Of a stretch of 64,000 nt of DNA, positions 48,971 to 58,583 are shown piece by piece. Both the position numbers and the translations under genes were made by a program. The DNA is from Streptococcus sp. oral taxon 058 str. F0407. GTDB lineage: Bacteria > Bacillota > Bacilli > Lactobacillales > Streptococcaceae. Where the stretch lies: positions 29,461 through 93,460 of the forward strand of contig NZ_JH378889.1 in assembly GCF_000235485.1 (NCBI RefSeq). The letters are read 5' to 3'. The notes beneath the pieces are model-generated. The model worked only from the letters and a program-made list of their open reading frames with translations. It had not been told where the DNA came from and made no database searches. How positions within the stretch are numbered: the stretch's first letter is position 1; every line of letters begins with the position of its first letter.

Positions 48971-49769
48971 TTTGTTATCATATGACTTCATGCAGCGAGC
49001 CTTCTTGGCTGTCATTGCCATGAGTCTCTTTTCACCAGTTCTTGGGACCTTCCTTATCTTACGTCGTCAGAGTCTCATGAGTGATACACTTAGTCACGTT
49101 TCCTTGTCAGGGGTTGCCTTTGGTCTGGTTTTGGGGATTTCTCCAACTATTTCGACTATTGTCATTGTCTTGATTGCTGCGGTTTTTCTGGAGTATCTCC
49201 GTACGGTTTACAAGAATTTTATGGAAATCGGGACTGCCATCCTCATGTCAACAGGGCTTGCAGTCTCCCTTATTGTGATGAGTAAGGGGAAAAGTTCGAG
49301 TTCCATGAGTTTGGACCAATATCTCTTTGGTTCGATTGTGACCATTAGCCAGGAGCAGGTGATTTTCCTCTTTGCCATTGCGGCGGTCGTTTTACTCTTG
49401 ACTTTCTTATTCTTGCGACCAATGTATATCCTGACTTTTGATGAGGACACGGCTTTTGTAGATGGCTTACCTGTCCGCACTATGTCTATCCTCTTTAACA
49501 TGGTGACAGGGGTGGCCATTGCCCTTATGATACCAGCAGCAGGAGCTCTTTTGGTATCGACCATTATGGTCTTGCCAGCTAGTATTGCCCTTCGTCTGGG
49601 GAAAAACTTCAAATCCGTTATGTTGCTAGCTAGCGGTATTGGCTTTTTGGGAATGGTGGCAGGACTTTATATTTCCTACTATGCGGAAACCCCTGCTAGC
49701 GCTAGTATCACCATTATCTTTGTAGCTGTCTTTTTATTAGTCAGTCTATTGAAACGTTTTATCAAGTAG
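48963..49769 (+). CDS. adcB: Zinc ABC transporter permease AdcB
   Basis: This ABC-3 family permease forms the zinc channel. The 268-residue protein has about eight hydrophobic segments and the family motif [21 protein letters not shown]. The open frame runs further upstream, but ATG 48963 has AGGAGG 7 bases before it. adcA follows after 9 bases. Confidence 0.94.
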   Translation: MLSLLSYDFMQRAFLAVIAMSLFSPVLGTFLILRRQSLMSDTLSHVSLSGVAFGLVLGISPTISTIVIVLIAAVFLEYLRTVYKNFMEIGTAILMSTGLAVSLIVMSKGKSSSSMSLDQYLFGSIVTISQEQVIFLFAIAAVVLLLTFLFLRPMYILTFDEDTAFVDGLPVRTMSILFNMVTGVAIALMIPAAGALLVSTIMVLPASIALRLGKNFKSVMLLASGIGFLGMVAGLYISYYAETPASASITIIFVAVFLLVSLLKRFIK

Positions 49770-49778
49770 GAGAATGAA

Positions 49779-51284
49779 ATGAAAAAACTGAGCTTACTAC
49801 TAGCTAGTCTATGTGCCCTGTTTTTAGTGGCTTGTTCCAATCAAAAGCAGGCAGATGGGAAGCTAAATATCGTGACAACCTTTTACCCTGTCTACGAATT
49901 TACCAAGCAAGTCGCAGGAGATACCGCAAATGTAGAACTTCTAATTGGTGCTGGGACAGAACCTCACGAATACGAACCGTCTGCCAAGGCAGTTGCCAAA
50001 ATCCAAGACGCAGATACATTTGTCTATGAAAATGAAAACATGGAAACCTGGGTTCCCAAATTGCTAGAATCCTTGGATAAGAAAAAAGTGAAAACCATCA
50101 AGGCGACAGGCAATATGCTACTCTTACCAGGAGGTGAGGAAGAAGAGGAAGGTCATGATCACGGTGGTGAAGGTCACCATCATGACTACGATCCCCATGT
50201 TTGGTTATCACCAGCACGCGCCATCAAACTAGTAGAGCATATCCGTGACAGCTTGTCAGCAGATTATCCTGATAAAAAAGAGACTTTTGAAAAGAATGCC
50301 GCGGCCTATATCGAAAAATTGCAAGCCTTGGACAAGGCCTACACAGATGGCTTGTCTCAAGCTAAACAAAAGAGTTTTGTGACCCAGCACGCTGCCTTTA
50401 ACTACCTTGCCTTGGACTACGGTCTCAAGCAAGTATCCATCTCAGGTCTCTCGCCAGACGCAGAACCGTCAGCAGCTCGTTTGGCAGAATTGACAGAGTA
50501 TATCAAGAAAAACAAGATTTCTTATATCTACTTTGAAGAAAATGCCTCTCAAGCCCTCGCTAATACTCTTTCCAAAGAAACGGGCGTCAAACTAGATGTG
50601 CTCAATCCGCTAGAAAGTCTGACAGAGGAAGCGACAAAGGCTGGTGAGGACTATATCTCCGTGATGGAGAAAAACCTCAAGGCTCTCAAGCAGACCACAG
50701 ACCAAGAAGGACCAGAAATCGAGCCAGAGAAGGAAGAAAATACCAAGACAGTTCACAACGGTTACTTTGAGGACGCAGATGTCAAAGACCGCACCTTGAG
50801 TGACTATGCTGGTAACTGGCAGTCTGTCTATCCTTTCCTTGAGGATGGAACTTTTGATCAAGTCTTTGACTACAAGGCTAAGTTGACTGGCAAGATGACC
50901 AAGGATGAGTATAAGGCCTACTATAGAAGAGGCTATCAGACAGATGTGACTAAGATTAACATCACGGATAACACTATGGAATTTGTTCAAGGTGGCCAAA
51001 GCAAGAAATTCACCTACAGGTATGTCGGCAAGAAAATCTTGACTTATAAGAAAGGCAATCGTGGCGTGCGCTTCCTCTTTGAAGCGACCGATGCGGACGC
51101 TGGACAGTTCAAGTATGTTCAGTTTAGTGACCACAATATCGCCCCAGTCAAGGCAGAACATTTCCATATCTTCTTTGGAGGCACCAGCCAAGAAGCCCTC
51201 TTTGAAGAGATGGATAACTGGCCAACCTACTATCCAGATAACTTATCTGGTCAAGAAATCGCCCAAGAAATGTTGGCGCATTGA
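49779..51284 (+). CDS. adcA: Zinc-binding lipoprotein AdcA with ZinT domain
   Basis: AdcA captures zinc and delivers it to AdcBC. The 501-residue precursor has a lipoprotein signal ending LFLVAC (Cys19), a cluster A-I ZnuA-like domain (about 25-310) with a His/Glu-rich loop (EEEEGHDHGGEGHHHDYDPH, about 120-145), and a C-terminal ZinT domain (about 320-501) with HNGYFEDADVKDR and HFHIFFGG. The two-domain form is the usual one in streptococci. It ends the zinc operon. Confidence 0.96.
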   Translation: MKKLSLLLASLCALFLVACSNQKQADGKLNIVTTFYPVYEFTKQVAGDTANVELLIGAGTEPHEYEPSAKAVAKIQDADTFVYENENMETWVPKLLESLDKKKVKTIKATGNMLLLPGGEEEEEGHDHGGEGHHHDYDPHVWLSPARAIKLVEHIRDSLSADYPDKKETFEKNAAAYIEKLQALDKAYTDGLSQAKQKSFVTQHAAFNYLALDYGLKQVSISGLSPDAEPSAARLAELTEYIKKNKISYIYFEENASQALANTLSKETGVKLDVLNPLESLTEEATKAGEDYISVMEKNLKALKQTTDQEGPEIEPEKEENTKTVHNGYFEDADVKDRTLSDYAGNWQSVYPFLEDGTFDQVFDYKAKLTGKMTKDEYKAYYRRGYQTDVTKINITDNTMEFVQGGQSKKFTYRYVGKKILTYKKGNRGVRFLFEATDADAGQFKYVQFSDHNIAPVKAEHFHIFFGGTSQEALFEEMDNWPTYYPDNLSGQEIAQEMLAH

Positions 51285-51293
51285 TGCAAGAGA

Positions 51294-51321
51294 AAATCCC
51301 GCAAATCTGCGGGATTTTTTG
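51294..51321. terminator. Bidirectional terminator between adcA and the M20 dipeptidase gene
   Basis: AAATCCCGC/GCGGGATTT stem with loop AAATCT; T6 on the right and AAAA on the left. Confidence 0.92.
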
Positions 51322-51339
51322 GTAGAAACCTTTATCTGG

Positions 51340-52668
51340 TCAGGTTGCGAGACGGTAAACCGCCTCTGCGTAGATGTCCATAGCGCGATAAAGATCGTCT
51401 AGGACAGCTGCTTCATTTGCTTGATGTTCAGTTTGTTGTGCTCCTGGGAAAAGAGCGCCAAAGGCCACACAGTTTGGCATGGTGCGGGCAAAGGTAGCAC
51501 CACCTGATGAGAGAGGAGGAGTTTTATCTCCGGTTTTTTCTTGGTAGACTTGCATAAGGGTAGTGACAAGTTGGCTATCTCTTGCGACATAGAGGGGTGC
51601 TAGATAGTCAAATTCTTGGTAGTCAAGTTGGTAGTCTTTGGCGCACTGAGTGAGCTGTGCCCCCAGTTTCTCCTTATCTGCTAGCACAGGTATGCGTATA
51701 TCGATCCGAATTTCGGAGCGATCGGGGTTGATGGTCAACCCTGCAACATTAAAGGAAAGGGAACCAGACGGTTCATCAGTAATCTCTCCAAAGATTCCAA
51801 GCCCTCTACCATCTTGCCCTGCTTTGTCGGCTAGAAAATGGAGGGTAGGGTGTGGTTGGAGAGATGCGAGTACACTAGCAAGCCGAATGACTCCATTGAC
51901 ACCTTGACTAGCATCTTTGGCGTGCTTAGGTACCCCGAGTACGGTTACGGTTTGATCTGCAGTTTGGTAATCATAACCAGCTTCTTTTAAACCTCTACAA
52001 ACCGCTTCATAAAGAGGACCTTGATAACTTGCCTTATCTGGTACAACATTAAAGGCACCTCCGACATCGAGCTTGAGAAGATCAGAGCCGGGGCCATGAA
52101 GCTTGACTTGAAGGAGCCCCTTTTCAGCGTATGTCAAAGGAAATGACGAATCCGGTGCAAATCCCATGCTGGCTTGCTCTTCGAGGGCGTTGTAGCGTGT
52201 CATACATCTCCAAAGAGTTTCTTCATCCGTACCAAAGATAAAACGCACGCGCTTCTTAAATTGGATGCCTTGGTCAAGCAAGCTTTTCACTGCGTAGAGA
52301 GCTGCCAGTGAAGGACCTTTGTCGTCTTGTGCCCCTCGTCCATAGAGTTTACCTTCTCTGATAGTTGCTTCAAATGGAGGAGATTGCCAATCTGACAAAT
52401 CTCCTGCGGGCACAACATCCAAGTGGCAGAGGATGGCAAGGAGTTCTCCCTCACCAATCTCTGCATAACCATAATAGCCCTTGGGATCAATATAAGTTTT
52501 AAAGCCAAGTTCACGGCAGATTTCCAGCGTCTTTTCTAGAACGTCTTGGATAGCTTGTCCAAAAGGTGTCCCATTTTCCCCTTCTTGGAGGACAGATGGG
52601 TAGGAGATGAGAGTCTTTAGACTCTGTATAAAGCTCTGTTTAATGGAGTCAGTGATGTAGACGGTCAT
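51340..52668 (-). CDS. M20-family zinc dipeptidase (PepV/Sapep-like)
   Basis: The 442-residue cytoplasmic protein is a dinuclear zinc peptidase: HLDVVPAGD (metal His/Asp), GAQDDKGP (bridging Asp) and GTDEETLW (catalytic Glu pair) are present. It is the last gene of the arginine deiminase cluster, about 22 bases after the carrier gene, and probably releases arginine or other residues from peptides to feed the pathway. That role is inferred from position. It has normal length for PepV-type enzymes. Confidence 0.9.
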   Translation of the reverse strand: MTVYITDSIKQSFIQSLKTLISYPSVLQEGENGTPFGQAIQDVLEKTLEICRELGFKTYIDPKGYYGYAEIGEGELLAILCHLDVVPAGDLSDWQSPPFEATIREGKLYGRGAQDDKGPSLAALYAVKSLLDQGIQFKKRVRFIFGTDEETLWRCMTRYNALEEQASMGFAPDSSFPLTYAEKGLLQVKLHGPGSDLLKLDVGGAFNVVPDKASYQGPLYEAVCRGLKEAGYDYQTADQTVTVLGVPKHAKDASQGVNGVIRLASVLASLQPHPTLHFLADKAGQDGRGLGIFGEITDEPSGSLSFNVAGLTINPDRSEIRIDIRIPVLADKEKLGAQLTQCAKDYQLDYQEFDYLAPLYVARDSQLVTTLMQVYQEKTGDKTPPLSSGGATFARTMPNCVAFGALFPGAQQTEHQANEAAVLDDLYRAMDIYAEAVYRLAT

Positions 52669-52690
52669 TCGTTTTACCTCACACTTTGTT

Positions 52691-54202
52691 CTAAAGGAAT
52701 GGTAGGAAGGTACCTAGGATAAGAAGAAGTATGCTCACAATGACAATAACGACAATGAGTTTAGTAACAAATTTCCACCAAGTTCCTAGACTAATACGAC
52801 CGAGCGCGAGAGCACCCATAACAATACCAGAAGTTGGAGCGACAAGGTTTAGTACGCCAGATGCAGATTGATAGGCAGTGATGATGAGACTAGGTTTTAC
52901 GTTAACGAACTCACCAAGTGGTGCCATGATTCCCATTGTAGCACTAGCAAGTCCAGATGAAGATGGGATAAGGAATGACATAGGAAGGTAGAAGAGGTAA
53001 GTCAAAACGATGAAGACTTGAGAAGAGAGACCTTGAAGTCCGACTTCACCCCAGTGTAGAATGGTTGCAGTAATCATACCGTCATTCATGATAACTTGGA
53101 TACCACGAGCCACTGCACAAATCAAGGCTACAGTGAGAAGATCTGCTGCACCAGCCATAAAAGTAGAGATAATCTTGCTTTCCTTGAGGCCGTAAACAAC
53201 ACCAATAAGAATACCCATCACAGCAAAGAGCATCGCACCTTCTGGGAAGTACCAGCTACCGAATGGTAGAGCAGATGAACCGATAGCTCCACCAATAACA
53301 GGGAGACCAATCAACCAATTCTTGAAGTCTTCAAATAGAGTGATGTGCAAGTCTACCCAAGGGATAAAGCTGGCAATCATGATGATGAAAGTCAAGATGA
53401 ACAAGGCAAGAACATGTTTTTGTTTCTTGTTCAAGACAGATGGAGCATTTTCGTTATCAGTGACATTGAAGTGTTTAAGGTCTTCTTCACGTTGAGAGTA
53501 GACAAGTGATTTTGTAGGATCTTTTTGAATCTTTTCCGCATAGCGGTAAACAAAGTATGTGCTAATACCTGTCATAACAAACCAGAAGATGATACGAAGG
53601 ATAACCCCGTCCATAGATGACACACCTGCGGTATCAGAAGCGATAACAGTAGCAAAGGGATTGAGAGTAGAGGCAAGACAGCCAACTTGAGAACCTAGTA
53701 GGATGATGGCAACGGCAGTAATGCTATCAAAACCAACAGCCATCATAACAGGAACAAGGAGTGGATAAAATGCCATGGTTTCTTCACCCATACCATAAGT
53801 TGTTCCTCCAAGTGCAAAGAGGGGCATGAGGATGAGGATCAGCATTTTTTCGCGTCCTTTGTATTTCTTAACAATAGAGGCGATACCAACATCGAGTGTG
53901 CCTGTAGCATTGACAACGCCGAGAAATCCCCCAACCATGAGGATGAAGAAGGCTACGTCAATAGCGGCTTTAGTTGGTTCGTGACCGAGCATCGCCCGGA
54001 TTGGAGCCATTAGAATATCGTAAATCCCTTGGGGATTAGAGTCAACAGTTTGATAGGTACCTGCAATGAGGCCACCTGCTTCGTTCGTGTCATACTTACC
54101 TGCTGGAATGATCCAAGTCAAGATTGCCATGATAGCAATAATAATGATCAAAACAGTGTAAGATGAAGGCATTTGGAACCTTTTTTTTGTTTTTTCACTC
54201 AT
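52691..54202 (-). CDS. arcD: YfcC-family membrane carrier (ArcD-type, arginine/ornithine exchange likely)
   Basis: The 503-residue polytopic protein belongs to the YfcC/DcuC-like anaerobic carrier superfamily, with about twelve hydrophobic helices and motifs [20 protein letters not shown] and [19 protein letters not shown]. In streptococcal arc clusters this gene is annotated arcD and is thought to exchange arginine for ornithine; it differs in family from the APC-type ArcD of other bacteria. Its position between arcC and the dipeptidase supports the call. Confidence 0.85.
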   Translation of the reverse strand: MSEKTKKRFQMPSSYTVLIIIIAIMAILTWIIPAGKYDTNEAGGLIAGTYQTVDSNPQGIYDILMAPIRAMLGHEPTKAAIDVAFFILMVGGFLGVVNATGTLDVGIASIVKKYKGREKMLILILMPLFALGGTTYGMGEETMAFYPLLVPVMMAVGFDSITAVAIILLGSQVGCLASTLNPFATVIASDTAGVSSMDGVILRIIFWFVMTGISTYFVYRYAEKIQKDPTKSLVYSQREEDLKHFNVTDNENAPSVLNKKQKHVLALFILTFIIMIASFIPWVDLHITLFEDFKNWLIGLPVIGGAIGSSALPFGSWYFPEGAMLFAVMGILIGVVYGLKESKIISTFMAGAADLLTVALICAVARGIQVIMNDGMITATILHWGEVGLQGLSSQVFIVLTYLFYLPMSFLIPSSSGLASATMGIMAPLGEFVNVKPSLIITAYQSASGVLNLVAPTSGIVMGALALGRISLGTWWKFVTKLIVVIVIVSILLLILGTFLPFL

Positions 54203-54299
54203 TTGTTTTTCCTCCTAAACTATGCCACAAAGTATAAAAACGAATGATGTTGGTTTACCTGAGTGCTCCTAGTTAGAGCTTGTACTTGGGTTAAAATGG

Positions 54300-55247
54300 C
54301 TAGTCTTTAACAATAATTGTTCCGCTTTCGGACTCGATCAAGGCACCTAGATTGCTGAGGGAAGTGATAACAGCCTTGCCTTCTGGGTGGTTGGTTACAA
54401 AATCGATAGCAGCTTCGACCTTGGGTAGCATGCTACCCGGCGCGAATTGTCCTTGTTTGATGTATTCTTTTAGTTGACTGACGGTAACGTGTTCAAGTTT
54501 TTCTTGGTCTGGTTTATTGTAGTTGACATAAACATAGTCTACGCTAGTAAGGACGATAAAGAGGTCAGCTTCGACGAGTTCTGCTAGTCGTTGAGACGCA
54601 AAGTCTTTATCAATAACGGCTTCTACCCCACGCAGGTAACCGTTTTCATTTTTAACGACAGGGATACCTCCTCCACCTGCTGCGATGACAACTTGACCAT
54701 TATCGAGCAAGGTGCGGATGCTGTTGATTTCTTTAATGTCGATTGGTTTTGGTGAAGCCACCACTTTACGCCAGCCACGACCGGCATCTTCTTTGAAGGT
54801 TGCTCCTGTTTTTTCGCTCTCAGCTTTGGCATCCTCTTCTGAGTAGAATGGACCGATTGGTTTGGTTGGATTGATAAAGGCAGGGTCTTCTTTGTCTACT
54901 ATAACTTGGGTAACAACAGAAGCGACATTTTTATCAAGTCCTACATCAAGCAATGCGTTATCAAGAGCACATTGTAACCAAAAACCGATACTACCCTCAG
55001 TCATGGCAACCAAAGAATCAAGGGGGAAGGCAGGGTTTTTTTCCGAATCTGCCATCAAGTGTTGAAGCAAGAGGTTACCCACCTGAGGACCATTTCCGTG
55101 AGTAATGATCAGTTCATCTCCATTTTGAATCAACTTGACCAGATGACGAGCTGTTTCTACCAGAGCAGCTTGTTGAGCTTGGGCAGATGGATCAGTGGAG
55201 AGGATGGCATTTCCGCCTAAAGCAACGACGATTTTTCTATGAGACAT
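54300..55247 (-). CDS. arcC: Carbamate kinase
   Basis: ArcC makes ATP from carbamoyl phosphate and ADP, the energy-yielding step of the arginine deiminase pathway. The 315-residue protein shows [29 protein letters not shown] and [11 protein letters not shown], all carbamate kinase signatures. AAAGGAGAG lies upstream of the ATG. A 293-base spacer with a long inverted repeat separates it from arcB, unusual for this operon. Confidence 0.96.
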   Translation of the reverse strand: MSHRKIVVALGGNAILSTDPSAQAQQAALVETARHLVKLIQNGDELIITHGNGPQVGNLLLQHLMADSEKNPAFPLDSLVAMTEGSIGFWLQCALDNALLDVGLDKNVASVVTQVIVDKEDPAFINPTKPIGPFYSEEDAKAESEKTGATFKEDAGRGWRKVVASPKPIDIKEINSIRTLLDNGQVVIAAGGGGIPVVKNENGYLRGVEAVIDKDFASQRLAELVEADLFIVLTSVDYVYVNYNKPDQEKLEHVTVSQLKEYIKQGQFAPGSMLPKVEAAIDFVTNHPEGKAVITSLSNLGALIESESGTIIVKD

Positions 55248-55373
55248 GAGCTCTCCTTTCTTTAATATGGTAAACCTGACAGAACTCCAGGAGTTACAGG
55301 CAGGTATGATGATAAAATATGAAGTGGAGGTAGCGTCTTTTAAAGGATAAATTAGTCATTACTACGAATCAAA

Positions 55374-55518
55374 AGGGGCTGAACGCATAGCTGACGTTTA
55401 TCAGAATGAGACTAGGATGCAGGAAGATGACAAGAGTAAGGTGGCAAATCTGTCAAAAAGAATCTGTGCTTTCTTTCGCTAGAACTGATAAGCTATCATA
55501 GCTTTCGTCTCAACCCCT
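55374..55518. repeat. Long imperfect inverted repeat in the arcB-arcC spacer
   Basis: The arms 55374-55404 and 55485-55518 pair imperfectly: AGGGG/CCCCT at the ends, ATAGCT/AGCTAT, then TTATCAG/CTGATAA at the inner edge. The 80-base interior has further short pairings (CTAG/CTAG, TGACA/TGTCA). It is either a small MITE-like element or an RNA hairpin between arcB and arcC. No target duplication was seen. Confidence 0.5.
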
Positions 55519-55540
55519 GTGTTGTGTATACGAGCAAGTT

Positions 55541-56557
55541 TTATACTTTAGGAATGTAGAGATTTCCAAGAGTAGCAGCCATAACAGCCTTGATAGTGTG
55601 CATACGGTTTTCTGCTTGGTCAAAGTGACGAGCATACTTGCTGCGGAAGACTTCATCTGTTACTTCCATTTCTTCTACGCCAAATTTTTCAGCAACATCT
55701 TTACCATAGACAGTGTGAGTGTCGTGGAATGCTGGTAAACAGTGCAAGAAGATCAAGTTTTCGTTATCTGCTTTTTTCACTAAGTCCATATTGACTTGGT
55801 AAGGTTTCAAAAGTGCAACGCGTTCTGCGAACTTGTCTTCTTCACCCATTGATACCCAAACGTCTGTGTAAAGAACGTCTGCGCCTTTAACTGCTTTGTC
55901 AGCATCTTCAGTGATGAGAACATGTGCGCCACTTTCTTTAGCAAATCCTTCTGCCAATTCAACGATTTCTTTTTCTGGGAAGAGTTCTTTTGGTGAGAAG
56001 ATGTGAACATTGACACCAAGGATGGCTCCTGTTACAAGCAAGCTATTGGCAACGTTGTTACGTCCATCACCACAGTATACCAATGTCAAGCCTTCCAAGC
56101 GACCGAAGTTTTCTTGAACAGTCAAGTAGTCAGCGAGCATTTGAGTTGGGTGCCATTCGTCAGTTAGACCGTTCCATACTGGAACGCCTGAGAATTCTGC
56201 CAGTTCTTCAACCATACGTTGGCTGAAACCACGGAATTCAATCCCGTCAAACATACGACCCAAAACTTTTGCAGTATCTTCAGTAGATTCTTTTTTACCT
56301 AACTGAATGTCATTTGCTCCGAGGTATTCTGGATGAGCACCAAGGTCAATAGCTGCAGTTGTAAAGGCTGCACGTGTACGAGTAGAAGTTTTTTCAAACA
56401 AGAGGGCGATATTTTTACCAGCAAGGTAGTGGTGTTGGATATTGCGTTTTTTCAAATCCTTCAAGTGAGCTGAAAGACCGATAAGGTATTCTAACTCTGC
56501 GCGAGTAAAGTCTTTTTCTGCTAAGAAGCTGCGTCCTTGGAATACTGAATGTGTCAT
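55541..56557 (-). CDS. arcB: Ornithine carbamoyltransferase (catabolic)
   Basis: ArcB splits citrulline to ornithine and carbamoyl phosphate. The 338-residue protein has the carbamoyl-phosphate motif [12 protein letters not shown], the [11 protein letters not shown] stretch and the ornithine-site HCLPAFHD. Strong codon bias suggests high expression. It lies 57 bases after arcA on the minus strand. Confidence 0.96.
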   Translation of the reverse strand: MTHSVFQGRSFLAEKDFTRAELEYLIGLSAHLKDLKKRNIQHHYLAGKNIALLFEKTSTRTRAAFTTAAIDLGAHPEYLGANDIQLGKKESTEDTAKVLGRMFDGIEFRGFSQRMVEELAEFSGVPVWNGLTDEWHPTQMLADYLTVQENFGRLEGLTLVYCGDGRNNVANSLLVTGAILGVNVHIFSPKELFPEKEIVELAEGFAKESGAHVLITEDADKAVKGADVLYTDVWVSMGEEDKFAERVALLKPYQVNMDLVKKADNENLIFLHCLPAFHDTHTVYGKDVAEKFGVEEMEVTDEVFRSKYARHFDQAENRMHTIKAVMAATLGNLYIPKV

Positions 56558-56614
56558 TCTATTATTTCCTCTTTCTATTTTTTACATTTTTTATTGACAA
56601 ATACTAAACAGCGA

Positions 56615-57844
56615 TTATACTTCTTCGCGTTCAAATGGCATAGACATACAACGAGGTCCACCACGGCCCCGAACCAATTCACTTCCGCGGATCTTAATCA
56701 AGCGAAGCCCGTATTCTTCTAGGATCTTATTGGTAATGGTATTGCGGGCATAAACGACTACTACACCAGGTGCGATGGTCAAAGTGTTGGAACCGTCATT
56801 CCATTGTTCACGCGCAGCTGCTACGATATTGCCACCACCGCAACGGATCAAATGAACTTTTTCTATGCCGAGGTTCTTCGCAAGAAGTTCAGCTAAGTCA
56901 CCTTTTTCTTCAACAATCTTGAGTTTTTCATCTTCATAAGTGACAGAGTACACACGAAGATCGCCTTCGATTTCTGGGTGAATTGTGAACTTGTCATAGT
57001 CAACCATGGTAAAGACAGTATCCAAGTGCATGAATTTACGGTTGTTAGCAAATTCAAATGCCAATACTTTCTTGAAGCCAACATTTTTCTTGAAGATGTT
57101 CACCAAGAGTTTTTCAATCGAAGCTGCGTCTGTACGTTGAGAAATACCAACTGCTAATACATCTTTAGAAAGAACTAATTCATCTCCACCTTCGATACGT
57201 GTATCTTCTTCACGGTTGTAAACCAATTCCACTTTTCCACCATAGATTGGATGGTGTTTGAAAATGTATTTACCATAAAGAGTTTCACGGTTACGAGTAT
57301 CTGCATACATGTGGTTAAGTGATACGGCATTACCAATAGTTGCAAATGGGTCGCGAGTGAAGTAGAGGTTTGGCATTGGGTCGATAGCAAATGGATAGTC
57401 TGACTCAACCAAGTCAGTTAAGCCTTTTGCTTCTTCAGGAATTTCTGGCAATTCAACTTTCTGAACACCAGCCATAGTTTTTTCAACCAATTCTTGGTTG
57501 TCCTTGATACTGTGAAGTAATTCACGAATAGCCGCCTTGGTTTGACGACCACGGATGTTGGCTTCGTCTAAATATTCCTCGATAAATTGATCGCGGATTT
57601 CTGGGGAAGTCAATGATTCAGCAGCCAATTGCTCTAGGTAAAGGACCTCAATTCCTTCATCACGAAGAGCTTGAGCAAATGCGTCATGTTCTTTTTGAGC
57701 ATCTTCCAAGAATGGAATGTCATCAAAAAGGAGTCTTTCAAGATAGTCAGGCAACAAGTTTTCCAACTCTTTGCCTGGACGGTGCAACATAACTTTTTTC
57801 AGTTTCCCAATTTCTGAGAATACCTGAATCGGATGTGAAGACAT
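56615..57844 (-). CDS. arcA: Arginine deiminase
   Basis: ArcA hydrolyses arginine to citrulline and ammonia, which also protects against acid. The 409-residue protein has the catalytic Cys399 ([10 protein letters not shown]), the His/Glu region ([19 protein letters not shown]) and FTRDPFA. It is the first gene of the arc operon, with AAGGAGG before the ATG and a strong promoter plus an exact cre site upstream, so it is very likely repressed by CcpA during growth on glucose. Confidence 0.97.
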   Translation of the reverse strand: MSSHPIQVFSEIGKLKKVMLHRPGKELENLLPDYLERLLFDDIPFLEDAQKEHDAFAQALRDEGIEVLYLEQLAAESLTSPEIRDQFIEEYLDEANIRGRQTKAAIRELLHSIKDNQELVEKTMAGVQKVELPEIPEEAKGLTDLVESDYPFAIDPMPNLYFTRDPFATIGNAVSLNHMYADTRNRETLYGKYIFKHHPIYGGKVELVYNREEDTRIEGGDELVLSKDVLAVGISQRTDAASIEKLLVNIFKKNVGFKKVLAFEFANNRKFMHLDTVFTMVDYDKFTIHPEIEGDLRVYSVTYEDEKLKIVEEKGDLAELLAKNLGIEKVHLIRCGGGNIVAAAREQWNDGSNTLTIAPGVVVVYARNTITNKILEEYGLRLIKIRGSELVRGRGGPRCMSMPFEREEV

Positions 57845-57883
57845 GTGTTTTCCTCCTTAAAAATTTTTACGGTGGCACCTTTT

Positions 57884-57931
57884 TGGTACCGCTTACATTT
57901 ACGTTATATCACATTCTCAGAGGCGTGTCAA
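57884..57931 (-). promoter_or_regulatory. arcA promoter with downstream cre site
   Basis: Minus strand: -35 TTGACA (57926-57931), 17-base spacer, -10 TATAAC (57903-57908). TGTAAGCGGTACCA (57884-57897) matches the cre consensus TGNAANCGNWNNCA at every position and lies just after the transcription start, a roadblock position for CcpA. A GGTACC/GGTGCC leader hairpin overlaps it. Confidence 0.88.
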
Positions 57932-58268
57932 TAGTAAAAAATGATTAAAAATTTGGACAAAATAAGGTTTTAGTAGTATTTTATGTTATTATACGATAGC
58001 AAAAGGGATTACAGGAAATAAATGTATAAACTTCTACTAAAAAGAATATAATTTTTTTTGAAAAAATTATGCTAAATTTCACATTTTAAGAAGAAATGTC
58101 CAGATTTTAATTCAGTTCTGACGAGGAATTGAGAGGAACTGTGATTGAAAGTTGCTTAGAAAATTATATGAAATCTATCAGAAAAGTCTTTCTTCTAGGC
58201 CACTTTAAATGTATATTGTACAAATTATAGAATCTTTTCTGAGTATTTAGGAAGACAACCTTGTCTTA
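57932..58268. other. AT-rich spacer between the arc operon and the GH29 leader
   Basis: No open frame with a ribosome binding site, no clear hairpin-T terminator and no repeat was found here. ArgR or other activator sites for arcA may lie in this stretch but none could be called by eye. Confidence 0.5.
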
Positions 58269-58297
58269 TTGACGGTACCTAGATTTTTTGTTATAGT
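58269..58297 (+). promoter_or_regulatory. Candidate promoter of the GH29 leader
   Basis: -35 TTGACG (58269-58274), 17-base spacer, -10 TATAGT (58292-58297). It would give a leader of about 280 bases before the GH29 start. Confidence 0.6.
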
Positions 58298-58325
58298 CAA
58301 CGAGGTAACAACTAGGAAGAATGGT

Positions 58326-58346
58326 TTATTCACAAGTTGTGGATAA
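58326..58346. other. Inverted pair of DnaA-box-like sequences, copy 1
   Basis: TTATTCACA (58326-58334, one mismatch to the DnaA box) and TGTGGATAA (58338-58346, exact inverted box) are separated by AGT. Confidence 0.6.
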
Positions 58347-58454
58347 GTCTAGGGGAAGCAGGACATTCAGCTAATATCCTAAAAGGTTCCTGAGAATTGC
58401 ACCGGTAACTAGTAACTGGCTAGCCTTCTAGTAGAAATCCTATTGTAGTGGGGA

Positions 58455-58488
58455 TTTGAGCAGGTCTGCCTGAGAGTGACAGGTTCAA
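58455..58488 (+). other. Competing short hairpins in the GH29 leader
   Basis: A TTTGA/TCAAA outer pair encloses CAGG, CCTG and CAGG in order, so the middle CCTG can pair with either side. This is part of a 280-base leader with several other short stems (AGGA/TCCT, AAATCC/GGATTT). Confidence 0.4.
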
Positions 58489-58534
58489 AGTATAAGAGCT
58501 GGATTCTGTAAAAGCTAGTTTTTAGCATGTTTTC

Positions 58535-58555
58535 TTATCCACAAGTTGTGGATAA
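58535..58555. other. Inverted pair of exact DnaA boxes, copy 2
   Basis: TTATCCACA (58535-58543) and its exact inverse TGTGGATAA (58547-58555) are separated by AGT, forming a perfect palindrome just before the GH29 start. It lies 209 bases from copy 1. Confidence 0.7.
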
Positions 58556-58583
58556 CTTTGTGAACAAGAGAAAGAGATATGAG

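Noticed and set aside
57860..57900. T-box-like sequence GGTGGCACC/GGTACC near arcA
   Set aside because: The arcA promoter is only a few bases upstream, leaving no room for T-box stem I, and the orientation does not give the T-box consensus before a terminator.
58169..58231. 20-codon open frame in the arcA-GH29 spacer
   Set aside because: No ribosome binding site and expected by chance in AT-rich DNA.
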